Assembly: GCF_028502605.1 (NCBI RefSeq)
Contig: NC_079237.1
Span: 3,038,001-3,102,000, forward strand
Source: Trichoderma breve
Taxonomy: Eukaryota; Ascomycota; Sordariomycetes; Hypocreales; Hypocreaceae
Reading direction: 5' to 3'
DNA length: 64,000 nt
The notes under the pieces were generated by a model, which was not told where the DNA came from, did no database searches, and saw only the letters and a program-made list of their open reading frames with translations. Of the stretch, positions 49,560-61,500 are shown piece after piece. Position 1 is the stretch's first letter. Each line of letters begins with the position of its first letter. The position numbers and the translations under genes are program-made.

Positions 49560-52500
49560 ATGAATTCAACAACGCCACATTCTCGCGGTATAATAAACAA
49601 TTCTTTTGGCAATAATGTTAGAATTTATCAAGGCGATATCCACAACCACGACAGCCACGCGCCTAGTCAGGCAGACCCTTGTCTAGTAGATTTACGAACC
49701 ACCGATCCCCGCGATGACAAAACGCGTATTGAGGAAACCAAAGGCAATCTGCTTAAGGACTCATACTGCTGGATATTGGAACATGCCGACTTTCAGATGT
49801 GGCTGAATGATCCGCAGTGTCGGCTACTCTGGATTAAAGGAGACCCTGGCAAAGGAAAGACTATGCTTTTATGTGGTATTATCAACGAACTAGAGAAGTT
49901 TACAGCATATCGCCTCCAGCTATCATACTTCTTTTGCCAGGCAACTGAAACAGGACTACGAAGCGCGACGGCTGTATTGCGGGGTCTTATCTACAGCTTT
50001 GTTATTCAACAACCCTCTCTCTTATCTCACGTACGAGAGAAGTACGATCGCGCAGGCAAACAGCTGTTTGAAGATAGGAATGCCTGGACAGCTCTGTCCA
50101 AGATATTAAAGTCGATACTTGATGACCCTAGTCTTAAAGATGTGGTCTTGCTTATCGACGCTCTCGATGAGTGTACAGAGGGACTTCTAAGCCTTCTTCA
50201 CCTTATCAGGGAGATTTCCTCGACTTCTTACGCTAAGTGGATTGTGTCAAGTCGCAACTGGCCCAGCATCGAGGTTGAACTTCAAAATTTAAAGCAGAGT
50301 ATTGGACTTTGCCTTGAGTTGAATGAACATTCCATCTCTGCCGCTGTTCAAAATTATGTCCATTACAAGGTAGATCTTTTGGCGCAAAAGCACGGATATA
50401 ATGATATCACACGGGAAACCATCGAAAGAAAATTAGTTTCTCGAGCCGATAATACATTTCTTTGGGTTGCCTTAGTGTGTCAGAGTCTTAATAATTACAG
50501 AAGCGGGAGGGTGCTCGAGAAGCTTGAATCTTATCCACAAGGCCTTGATTCTCTCTATGAGAGGATGCTAGACCAGATACCCAAATCGTTCGACGATAGA
50601 GATGTGTCTCTCTGCAAGCAAGTCCTCACTATAGTGTCGACTGTTTACCGGCCAATTACTTCACATGAACTTCATTCTCTTATTCGATGCCCTGAGGAGT
50701 TTACAGAAGACATCGCGTCACTTACAGATATAATACGTCTCTGTGGTTCATTTCTCGCCATCCGTAATGATACGATCTATTTTGTGCATCAATCAGCGAA
50801 AGAATACTTAACTACAGACAAGGTCTGGTCTACTATCTCCGCTTCTAGCCAGAGCGATATTCATTATGCTATTTTCTCTCAATCGCTCCAACTTATGCAT
50901 AACACGTTACGACGTGATATATACTGCTTGGGCACTCCTGGATATCATGTCAACCAAATCCAACTATATAACCCAGATCCCCTAATCGCGGTACGGTACT
51001 CATGCGTCTACTGGATTGACCACCTCTGTGACGGCAATATTGGTCATAATATGAAGGATGCTCTTCAAGTAGGAGGCTTAGTTGATATGTTCCTGCGCCA
51101 TCATTTTCTACACTGGCTAGAGGCGTTAAGTCTTCTACATTGTATGTCAGAAGGCGTCCTTGCAATAGCAAGGCTTACAGACCTCCTTGAGGTTAGTTTC
51201 CACCTAATCAAATGAACTATATGCATATACTAACTAGAGCAGGAGCAAACGCCCCGAAGCCGAGTTTTAAGTTTGGTACAAGATGCCAGACGATTTATTT
51301 TTCGGCATAAACGGGGGATTGAATCTGCGCCCCTCCAAGTATACGTGTCTGCTCTTGTCTTTAGCCCTCTCCAGAGTGAAATACGAAACATATTCAAGGA
51401 TGAAGAGCCGCCATGGATGCTATTAAAGCCAGCTGTTGAAGCAGGTTGGGATGCCTGTCTAGAGATCCTTGAGGGTCATAGCTTCTGGGTAACGTCAGTT
51501 GTCTTCTCACCTGATGGCCAATGGCTTGCTTCAGGTTCATTCGATGGGACAATTAAAATTTGGGATGTAAACTCAGGTTCCTGTCAGACCCTTGAGTGCG
51601 ATGGTTTAGTATTATCAATTGCCTTCTCGCCTGACGGCCAGCAACTTGTCTCAGGTTTATATGATCAGATTCAAGTCTGGGATATAAAGGAAAGCTCGTT
51701 TTATTTACAGGCCCCCAAAATCTCTGCTTACGAGGTAAAATCAGTCGTTTTCTCAAGGAATGGCCGACTTGCTTTTGGTGAATCCAATGGTGCAGTAAGC
51801 GTTTGGGATATGAAGTCTACCTATTTGCAGACTTTTAAAGGCCATAAGAAACCTGTATACTCAGTTGTCATCTCGCCTAATAACCAACTGCTTGCTTCAG
51901 GCTCATCTGATGAAACAATTAAGGTCTGGGATATAAATTCAGGCGCCTGTCTACAGACTCTTAAGGGCCATGATGACGAAATTAATTCAGTTACCTTCTG
52001 CCCTAATGGCCATCGACTTATTTCAGGTTCATCTGACAGTACAATTAGGGTCTGGGATATAGATTCAGGTGTCTGTTTGCAGACCCTTGAGGATTATCTA
52101 AACGGGGTAAACTCAGTTGTCTTTGCACCTGATGGTCAGCAGCTCGCCTCCGGCTCAGATGATGGTATAGTCAGAGTCTGGGATATAGAGTCAGGCACCT
52201 GTCTGCGGACATTTAAGGGCCATAATCTCTCGATAACCTCAGTTGTCTTCTCGCTTAATGGCCAGCACCTCGCCTCAGGATCAGACGATAATACAGTCAG
52301 AATTTGGGATGTAAAGTCAGAGGACTATCTGCAAACTCAAGAAGACCATAAGTATGGCGTATATTCCGTTTTCTTCTCACCTAATGGGCGGCTGCTGGCC
52401 TCAGGCTCATATGATGATACAATTAGGATTTGGGATACAAAGTCAGGTGCCTGTCTGCACATCCTTGAGAGCTATAATCATTTACGGGATTTAACTGTCT

Positions 52501-52898
52501 TCTCACCCAATAGTCAGCGACTTGCCACAGTTTCAACTGATGGAACAATCCAAATCTGGGATGTAAATTCAGGCGTTTGTCTTCAGACTTTTCGGAATAG
52601 TTGGTCTGATGGAGTCATAGCGTTCGACGCAGCAGATGACTCGCATCTTATTACTGATCTTGGAGTCTTGAACATTAGCGCATCTATTATAAATACACCG
52701 CCTGAAGTATTATCAGCAGATACAGGCTTTCATCACTATAGCATAAGCTCTGATAAAACATGGATCATGAAAGATAATAAGCCCCTGATTTGGTTACCTC
52801 CCGAGTATCGACCAAATGTATCGGCTGTGTTTGGGGCTACAGTTACCATTGGGTGTAAATCAGGTCGAGTACTAATAATGCGGTTTTCTATAGTTTAG
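49560..52898 (+). CDS. NACHT-WD40 NLR-like STAND protein
   Basis: Two exons (49560-51191, 51243-52898) across a 51-nt intron with an ACTAAC branch site; 1095 residues. Fungal STAND/NLR proteins sense a ligand through their repeats and trigger cell death or incompatibility after oligomerising. NACHT: Walker A GDPGKGKT at 94-101 and Walker B LLIDALDEC at 196-204, followed by the helical region. From about residue 620 there are roughly nine to ten WD40 repeats (GHxxxVxSVxFSPxGQ...LASGSxDxTIxxWD), some divergent. The N-terminus before NACHT is only about 60 residues and holds no HET, HeLo or patatin domain. Instead it carries NNSFGNNVRIYQGDIHNH (13-30), which resembles the short amyloid-type signalling motifs of fungal NLRs. 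Intact, no stop. Signalling partner unknown. Confidence 0.93.
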
Positions 52899-53770
52899 TA
52901 CCAGTTAAAAATGAAACCGGTTATGTTTCCATATTGCCACGACGCGGCCAACTGGCGATCAGAAAAAAAGGGTGCGAAGGACTGATCAGCATACAGACAG
53001 ACACAGTACGCATATCTCTACTGCGCTACACTTTGCTACACACCTCGCAAATACTCTTATATGATCCATGTATGCACTTATTTATTTTATGAACCCCATT
53101 TTTGTGGTCCCCCTTCCTCGACATATAATCGCCAAGGAAGGTGGTACGTAATAACCGCTTCTATAATGCAGCTAGTCAGATCGGTTGAGCGACCGCCGCT
53201 TGACCAAAGGACAAACTGGAATAAAGAATAACTGTTTCTAACAACTGCAATACATACTAGTACGTTAAAAAAAAAGTAGGCTTGAAAGGCTAAAAATATA
53301 CAGGCATGCCAAGGGTAAAAACCTCAGGAGACACTTATCCAAAGACTTGCAATCAAGACTGTACTGCAACAGCAGAAGGACATCGCACTGTACTAGCCAC
53401 AATTCCACAACGTTGGTGCGTGAGGAGAGAAACTTTATAATGGAAAAGGCGAATACTCATTTCGAACTCAACTGTATCCGAGTTTATTCTCTTGAGATCT
53501 ATTCAGCACGGGCTCTGTGGTCCTTACATTGGTCGGTCTCTGGGCTGCGTATCGTGTTGGTCAGGCTAGTTCAAAGATGCGTTCCTCAAGTATCAAGAAA
53601 TTATTGTTCCAGTTTCAGTTCCGGTTCATTAGTAACACCAATCATTTGAGTATTTTACTAGCTATTTTACTCTCATAGCAGGACTTGCCCCTTTCCAGAG
53701 CTACCCACTGTACCAGTATATCGCCACCTGTTAGTCTTCCCTTACAGATGAGAAACCCAAACACTACTGA
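52899..53770. other. Intergenic region between NLR-like and RelA/SpoT genes
   Basis: 872 bp, AT-leaning, no supportable gene. The right part may be 3' UTR of the minus-strand RelA/SpoT gene and the left part 3' UTR of the NLR-like gene. The two genes are convergent. Confidence 0.5.
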
Positions 53771-55589
53771 TCAAAACATCCCGTAATGCTTCAAAACCAA
53801 CATCATGCTAATGCCCGGAGCCATGTATTCCAACGTAAGCCCACACCGAGCCCATCGCATATTAATCCAGTCACTAAACTGTTCACCCCGACTCTTCCTC
53901 GACAAATCATCTTGACTCATCCGCTGAACAGTCCTCATCGGGAAACCAAGCTCGGTCGACTCTGCATAAAACGTCGCCCAACGACCATGTGGCGGAATTT
54001 CCTCCAAAATCCACTCGTCGTAACGTCTTCGAACTTTGTCCAGCCACTTTGGATCAGAAGCAATACGGGATTCACACTCCTTTAGACTGATGACTCCCAG
54101 GTACTCCTGTTTCAACACCTGTTAGCCATGCGAATTCGTACAACTTGAAGAGAGGAAAACCTACTTCTCCTTCTGACTCTCCCTGACTACCTGCTGCCAT
54201 CTTGAACTGTCTCAAAAGTTTCGCAATTTCTTCCAGATCCTTGTCGTTAGCTTTCTCGAGAAGGTGTACTATTTTTCTATTATCTGCCCTTGTTAATGGG
54301 TGTTTGTGTTTCTCCTTCTTCTTCTTCACATCTGTCGGGCTCGACGCCCCACGCTCCGAGTCGGCCTCCTCCTCCTCCTCTGCAGCTTTCTTCTCAGCAG
54401 CCTCCTTCTCTGCCTTGATGCGACGGCCTTGTTCAAGTACAAGAACCGGCACATGGTGGTGCATCATGATGAAGGGGAAAACGTGGTCGAGGTCGATGCC
54501 TTCTTTTTTCTCGTGCACCAGGAGAATATTCCAGGCGACCTCGGCGTAATGCAGGAACTTGTCTCGCTGGTTATGGTTGCGCTTAATCAGAAAGTCCCAA
54601 AGCTGATCTAGGTCAAGCCACTCGTCCGGCATGTCCCGGTTCTTGGTGATGTAGAACTGGTGCATCCAACCCTGCAGTTCCTCGACGTCCTCAGCAGCAG
54701 CCGACGTCGAGGACGGCGGTGATCGGAAGCGACGCAAGCCTACCTCGCTGGCAATGGCGAGGCCGTTGAGGATATCTAAAACAGCCTTTTCATCCTGCGT
54801 CACCTCGCGTCCGTGGGTCTTGTAGGTGATGTCGTGCTCGACCTCGGCCCAGGCATGCATGATGACTGTGCCGACTTGGATTTCTACCACCTTCTTCTCC
54901 CAGATTTCCTTCTCCGTCTCTGTCAGATCTCGCGGGTGCAGTCTCTTGGGTATCTTGAGAGCCAGGTGTATAGCGCCGTATCCCGAAAACTGTTTCTCCA
55001 AGCCATCAGTGTCGAGGTCGTCGTCCGGCTCCTTCTTTTTCGGAGTCGCGGCCGCAGGCGCGGACGCATCCAGCCATTTCGCGTGAAGCTTTCGCAGGAT
55101 CCTCATATTTGCCGGACCCCCCATTTTCTTGGGATCCTTGCCATTTTCATAGCCCGCATCCTTTAGAAGTTTGAGGACCCTCTTTGTGTCGCTGGGGAAA
55201 TAGAGCACGATCCGGGCGCCAAGCATGTCGTGGAAGCCAAGCTCGAGCTCATTCACAGTTTTGAAATAACCAATCTCCTCCTTGTCCATTTTGTATCTAT
55301 CAAATTGAACCTCCCAGTTCTCTTTCTGTTCAATCATCTTGCCTTGAATTTCTTGGGCGGCCAGACGGTCCTTCTGTCGGCGCCGTGCAGTACCATTGAT
55401 GGACTCCCAGCTTTTCACTCGAGCGGCTATTGGGAGATGCCGGATATTGTCCTGGGCGAGGACGTGGTTTAGGTCCTCTGCCACGGCACTCAAACATTGC
55501 CGGTACTGGTTAACTTCGCGATCGTAGATTCCGTTGAGTTCCTTGAGGAGCTCATCTAGTTTGTCCTCTTTGGACATGGCGGGGCCCAT
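53771..55589 (-). CDS. RelA/SpoT-domain protein (alarmone-synthetase-like)
   Basis: Two exons (55589-54165, 54118-53771) across a 46-nt intron; 590 residues. Family members transfer pyrophosphate from ATP to GDP or GTP to make (p)ppGpp; some small homologues act as toxins. Visible synthetase features: ARVKSWESINGTARRR at 56-71 (like the RxKSxxS nucleotide loop), DMLGARIV with Asp121, GYGAIH at 203-208, EIQVGT at 236-241 and HAWAEVEH at 245-252. The canonical arginine of EIQxRT is Gly here and GYRxxH is GYGAIH, so activity may be altered. No HD hydrolase, TGS or ACT domain is seen, which resembles the small synthetase class. The C-terminal part has a Lys/Glu-rich predicted coil (about 395-440) and a novel tail of about 120 residues in exon 2. 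MGPAM gives two possible starts. The gene lies between NLR and HET genes. Confidence 0.87.
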
Positions 55590-56288
55590 TTGTTACAGTA
55601 GTTTGATTCGTAGAGGTTGTTTAATTTAGATCTTCGAATGATGGCGTTAATGTATACGGGATATGTAGTGAGAGGTAGAGTACCCTTTCAGATTTTAATT
55701 AACATCGACGGCCACACTCTTAAATATGTCTCTGATTCGGTTGTTTTCCCACTTGTTGCGTAGTACGGATCTCTCGGCAAAACCATTGACCGGACATGAT
55801 AAATTAAACACATCTCAGTGGTTAGATGCAGCACTTTTGGCTCGGTTACAATGAGGCTTGCCGTTGCCTCCTCATTGGGCTGATACACATGGCTGCTGAA
55901 AATGCCAGACGGGTCACAAGACAAAGAGACACGAGGAGAATGACCTATGATTGAACAGCTTCGGTGAAGTACATGATAATTGACTTGTTGTCGCCGTCCT
56001 ATTGGGCCAACATGCATGACAGCTGCGTCACGAATTGGATTGAATGGGGAACAGATTGTGACATGCCGTTAGTGTTGATGATACAGACAAACCACAGGCA
56101 TATGCATGCATTAGTCTAACGGTTGGTGCCCGACCGGGCCGACAAACGCGGGAACTGAGATGCTATTAGATGGATCAATCAATACTTTAGGCACAAGTTT
56201 AAAAAAGACGTCTCCAAGGCAGTTAATTTAAATCTTTATTCCCGGTTGGACCAGCATTATCTCCCCCAGACTTTTTGACATCGGGAAG
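55590..56288. other. Divergent intergenic region between RelA/SpoT and HET genes
   Basis: 699 bp, no supportable gene. It serves as promoter for both divergently transcribed genes. It is AT-leaning near the HET start. Confidence 0.55.
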
Positions 56289-58210
56289 ATGGGCGATCTA
56301 GTCTCTGAAGCCGGTCCACGTGCTTACAGCTACACTCCCTTGCCCGACAGGACAATTAGGGTGTTGACGCTATACGGTGGGAATCCCGAGGACCCGCTTA
56401 GGGGTTCTCTCGAGTCTGTTGTCGTTGACGATGCCGGTGTTTATGAACCTCTCTCATATGTCTGGGGCGACGGGAATCTCACGCACGAGATATTTCTCCC
56501 TACTGCACGGCTCAGGCTTACAGCTAGTCTGTACAATGCCTTGAGACGGCTCAGAAGGCGGACTGGATCCCGACGCGTGTGGGCGGATCAGATTTGCATT
56601 GATCAGCTCAACAATGAAGAGAGGTCGCAGCAGGTGCAGTTTATGAACCAGATCTACAGGAATGGGAGTCACGTACAGGTTTGGCTTGGCCTTGATGAGC
56701 AGAATCTGGCGAAAGAGGCCTTTGACTTTGTACGAAGGCTAGCTGAGCTGCTCGTTAACAACAGTGAACATGCCGCCCGTCATGTAGACAGTTTGTCCGA
56801 ACAGGTAGTCGATTACTGGATGCCCTTGAAACACATAACAGCTCTCCCGTGGGTAAGCTATTCTAGCCCGAATTGTTTACTTCATGTTCAGGATATCGGT
56901 ACTGAGATTGCTATGGTTAGTTCCGACGTGGCTGGATCGTTCAAGAAATCGGCACCAGAGCTCCTGCAACCCTACATTGGGGGGAAGCAGAAATGCAGTG
57001 GAAAACACTGCACGAAGTCTGTGAGGAACTTGCAGAATACCATCATATACGAGTAAAGTTCAAGGTGGCGACGTCAACCATCAAGTATCTCTATCGCCGC
57101 TTCATCGAACCCGCCGCCCCCAGTCGGCACGACAATCGGTTCAGCTTCATCTATGAACTTCATCGAGCAGGGCACTTGCAAGTAACGGATCCTCGGGATC
57201 GGGTATTTGCCATGCTGGGCCACTATTCTATTCGTAAGGGGAAGAATAGCAAACTGAAGGAGATGAAGGCGGACTACATGAAATCAGTTGAGGAAGTTTA
57301 TGTCGACGTTGCTGTGAGGGCCCTGACCGGAGATAATGAATCTCTTATTACTTTGGGGGCAGTCCAGCACATGAACCTCCCCTCCTCAACTGAAGCTTCA
57401 AGGACGCAAGAGCGCAAAATGCCACTGCCATCTTGGACACCGGACTGGCGGGCTCGTCATGGACATATAATGTCTGAACCTACTAGCCAGCACCGCGCCT
57501 GCGGCTCAAAGAAGCCCGATCTTCACGTCAGCGCATCAGTCCCAAAGGTGCTCAGCATTCGCGGCATCAGAATCGATTCAATCCAGAACTGCTCTGCTCC
57601 ATTAGAAAAGGGAGCGTTTCACGAGAGGAGATCCGACCAAGGAAACACCAAGCGAGTCGCAATCGAGTCTCTCTGGATGGACATCTGCGGCAACACAAAC
57701 GGTTTTGGTCTCGACGAAAAATACGTCGATAGCAAAGACAGCAGCTTCTTCGCCTACGTTCAGACACTGAGCAACGGCTGCATGGCCATTTACTGGCAAG
57801 ATCATGCCGCTGAGAGTTACGGCGCCATCCGGCATGAAGAATGGCTTGGACATAGCGCTGCCTATCTCACCACCGCGGTCGACAAGGCGACCATCTCTCC
57901 CGAGCTGCATCGCCTGGCCGAGAAGGGAGACGCGCTGAAATGGAGCCGTGCGGCGACTGGCGCATCAAGCAATCGAAGATTTGCACGAACGACCAGGGGA
58001 TACTACGTGATGGGACCTCAAGTCATGGAGGAGGGCGACATTATATGCGTGCTCTTTGGCGGGAAGATGCCGTTTTGTCTTCGTCCTTGTCTGGACTCTC
58101 ACCGTTTTTTACTTGTTGGAGAGTGTTATATACATGGATTCATGAATGGGGAGGCGGTAGAGATGCTTGACGAGGGAAGACTATGTGATGAGATGCTTGA
58201 AGTTGTTTGA
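56289..58210 (+). CDS. HET-domain (heterokaryon incompatibility) protein
   Basis: Two exons (56289-56852, 56921-58210) across a 68-nt intron; 617 residues. HET domains trigger programmed cell death in fungal non-self recognition. Motifs in order: YEPLSYVWGD (52-61), VWADQICIDQLNNEERSQQV (97-116), then across the splice ALPWFRRGWIVQEIGT, followed by APATLHWGEAEMQWKTL. The intron was set by the reading frame: the late acceptor GGTTAG at 56920 restores WIVQEIGT, whereas skipping the intron would shift the frame downstream. A C-terminal region of about 350 residues carries DPRDRVFAMLG, typical for this group of HET proteins, and an uncharacterised end. No other effector domain is visible. It is divergent from the RelA/SpoT gene, 699 bp away. 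Confidence 0.94.
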
Positions 58211-58521
58211 TGGGACGCGACGTACCTAGTATGAGTCTTTTATCTCTGCGGTCATCAAGCCTGATATTCTGTACATTACATTCTTATTACATTTGTTGCC
58301 GACTCTAGCTAGATCTATGAAATAAGACAAGGAAATCACAAATCAAGACGTCTTATCGACGCAACAGTTATCCTACTAGGCGTGCCTCAGATGAGCTTTT
58401 TTGTTGACATCGGGCCAAGCCAGATTTCCCCCACCACCAAAGCCACCCCTTTTATGTGTTGGTACTACAACATCGTAGCGGATCGCGAAATCATACATAA
58501 ATCTCAGTCCCAAACGTCTTG
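58211..58521. other. Short convergent intergenic region
   Basis: 311 bp, no gene; probably two 3' UTRs. Confidence 0.6.
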
Positions 58522-61500
58522 CTAATATAGCTTTACTTCCCTTGCTTTCTTGGTGAGTGCCTCTTTGCCATGCCTTTCACCCTTTTCCTTTCGCGAAGTG
58601 GTCTTTCCAAGAGCAGTATCCTCATCATCTGCTTCTTCGTAGCTTTCCAGAACCAATCCATCTTCTAGAGGAATTGGAGATTCAGCCATACTTGAGGTGA
58701 TCTCATGGCCGATTTTCCATGCTTTGGCGATCTCCTTGATGTTATGTTTCCCGACCAAGTCAGACTTGTCAGGGTGGTTGAAAAAGTATTGTGCAAGTGC
58801 AGAATAGAAGAGACCTTCGTGTTCTAGCTTAGGGCTGTCCATCTGACTCCATACCACACGAGCCCGGCTATACCTGGAGCAAGACTGGCCCAAATGTTGT
58901 CGCATGATTTCGAAAGCGCATATGACTCTTGCTTCGCCTTTGATCCTAGGATCAATGCCACTCTCAGCTGCAAGAGTTGTAGCGTACTTTTCAAGATTAT
59001 GCGACTCGATGTAGCAGTCGAAGGAGTCTCTGGAGTAGAGGATTTTCCAATGGACATCATGCTTTTGTCCGATACGCCAGAGTCGACCTTGAGCTTGAAG
59101 AAGGATTGCTTGGCTGATTGGTTGCTCTAGAATCAAGCCGCGATGACACGCCTTGTGGAGGTTCACGCCGAAGGCTGAGAGTTGAAGCGACGTCACTAAG
59201 CAGATGTAAGGTGTAGCTGGATCATTAAAAGCTTCAACGGCTTTGTCGCGCTCTGTTTGGGAGTTCCGGCTCATGTAGTGAAGGGTAGGGACACCTGCAG
59301 CCACGAGCAAAGCATTCACCATTCTATTTTTGCAAGTGTTAGTCCATCTGTCATTTAGTAGGAAAATGTGGGAGCAGGAGAGAAGGCCAACAACTGTTCA
59401 AAAAAAAAAAAAAAAAAAAAAGCCTGGGACTAATCGACATAACAACGGGATGGGTGACTTACTGGGATGTTAAAGGGTTGTTTGTGTATACCAACAAGCG
59501 CTCGCCTTTGGTTTGTGCATCCAGTGCCTCAAGAACGGTATATATATACTTGGGAGAGTCCCAAGCGACATATCTCACCTGATTGACTCGATCAGGCGGA
59601 AACCCAAGCTTTTGATTCGCACGGGTGTTGTAAAAGTTCCACTGGAGACCACCTGTAGTATCAAAAAGGGCAACTTGATCAACTTCTTCGTGTCCTGCAG
59701 CAAGACTTGGTTTTGAACGTGCGTTCCAAGCTTTCTTCCGTCTCTGGTATTCTGGAAGGCCGGACTCATCGATTCCCAAAGTGTTAATCCTCGCTTCTAA
59801 GTCGTCATCTAGATTTTGGGCAACACCAGCGGTATTGAATAGTGCGGTAGTCGACAACCTCTGGGGTACTTCGCCAACAGTGCCTTGCCGAAGATCAGAT
59901 AGCCGCTGCAAGAGTCGTATGGAGGGAGTTGTGAGTTTGATGTTGTTGACGTCAGTAGAAGCTAATGACAAACGGCGATATACTGCACCGTTAAATATTA
60001 TTCCAGCTCGTTCAAGGACATAACCCCCCGCAAGCACTTCAGAAGGACCCGCTTCTGTTGGAGTCATTAATTTGTCCGCTAAGATGTTGATATGTGCAGC
60101 GAGCTTAGCCTTGACCTCTGCTGAATGCTCCAATTCCACAGTTTCTGTTTTGAATCCGGCGATGCCCTTGCCCATAAACGTTACGTCACCATTTGGTAGT
60201 GTCATCATTGTAAGCATACCTCGTCGGACTGAGAGGAGCTTAAGAATTGGGCCAACAGCTAATGTTGAGACGCATGTCCCATACTCCTTGTTCTTGGCGA
60301 ACTCCATGAAGAGATTGGGGTTCAAAAGATACGCTGGACCATTCTGATCTTCCACAAACGACTTGTACTCCATGGCTCGACGGAGTTCTCTTGGCGATAG
60401 CTGGGATGTCGTTTTGACTCTGCCATGGAGAACACGATTCAGTGTCAGAGGCTCTCCAACTTCAAGTTTGATGGACTCGTCAAAGAGGCTATCATATACT
60501 AAATCTCCAAAGAAAGCATTGGCATTCGTAGCGTCACCTTTCTGTTGGTAGCCAAACGGCCAAGCTGGGTCCCAAAGTACTCGCAAATAGCCGCTGATAT
60601 CTCTTACGTGATTAGGCAACGGTGTGGCCGATACGAGAAGCAAAGCTTCTCGGTCAAGCTGGCGAACTAATTCGTTGGCCCTGGTCCCAGGGTTTTTGAT
60701 TTGGTGACATTCGTCGCAAACAACAACGTTCCACATGTCGTTGGTCAGGGTTTTCTCGCTTCTTCTGATGTATGCTACTGTCGATTTATCAATCCGTCGG
60801 GCTCCTTTCTCCCCATCATTGCACTCTGGTGGATCCTCGAAAATTTCTGTTATCTCCTCGTCTTGTCTGTCATAATCGATGGCGTCTCCCTGAGAAGATA
60901 GTAGCTCCATTTGATCGCGTGTGAGGCTTTTGCCTGCGCGTCTTTTAAGAAGACGCCTGGTCGCAGTCGAGTATGCAGTGAGGAGGATGACTCGACCAGT
61001 CTATGGCACAACGTGGTTAGAATCAAGAGTGAAGAAATGGTTTTTGCACTTACCTCTGGATCTTGATGCTGCTTGGCCCATCGATCGACATATTTTTGGA
61101 GGTCTTGGAGGGTATCAATGGTCTTAATCTTTCGATCAGTATTTGCGCAGTTCGAGCGCGACTGGTAGAAAGAGTAAATGTTAAAAATGCCTGCCCAGCA
61201 AGAATTGACCTCGGAAAAAAATTGGCTGAGAGTGGCGGAGGGCACGAAGATGATGTTCGGCTTGAACACGCGATCACCATCTAAGAGGTCGAGAGCGCCT
61301 TTTTTATGAGCCTGTATGCGGTCATCGAGCAGAAATTTCAGAGTCAAGAGGGTAACAAAGGTTTTCCCGGTGCCGCAGTCGCTGAGTAGCATGGCAGAAC
61401 GTAGTTTGCCGGAGAGAAGTTCTGCAAGTCTATGGGCATCTATAGGATGGTTATTAGCGTAAATGATACAAAAGGCGCGAAGAGTAGGAAACGAACCTGG

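Noticed and set aside
56853..57056. Apparent frameshift in the HET gene
   Set aside because: A 68-nt intron (56853-56920) with a GGTTAG acceptor restores the frame and the conserved WIVQEIGT; no frameshift is needed.
59400..59421. A22 run between two parts of the SNF2 gene, as a possible transposon tail
   Set aside because: It lies inside a normal 139-nt intron, serves as a T-rich tract on the coding strand, and has no flanking element.
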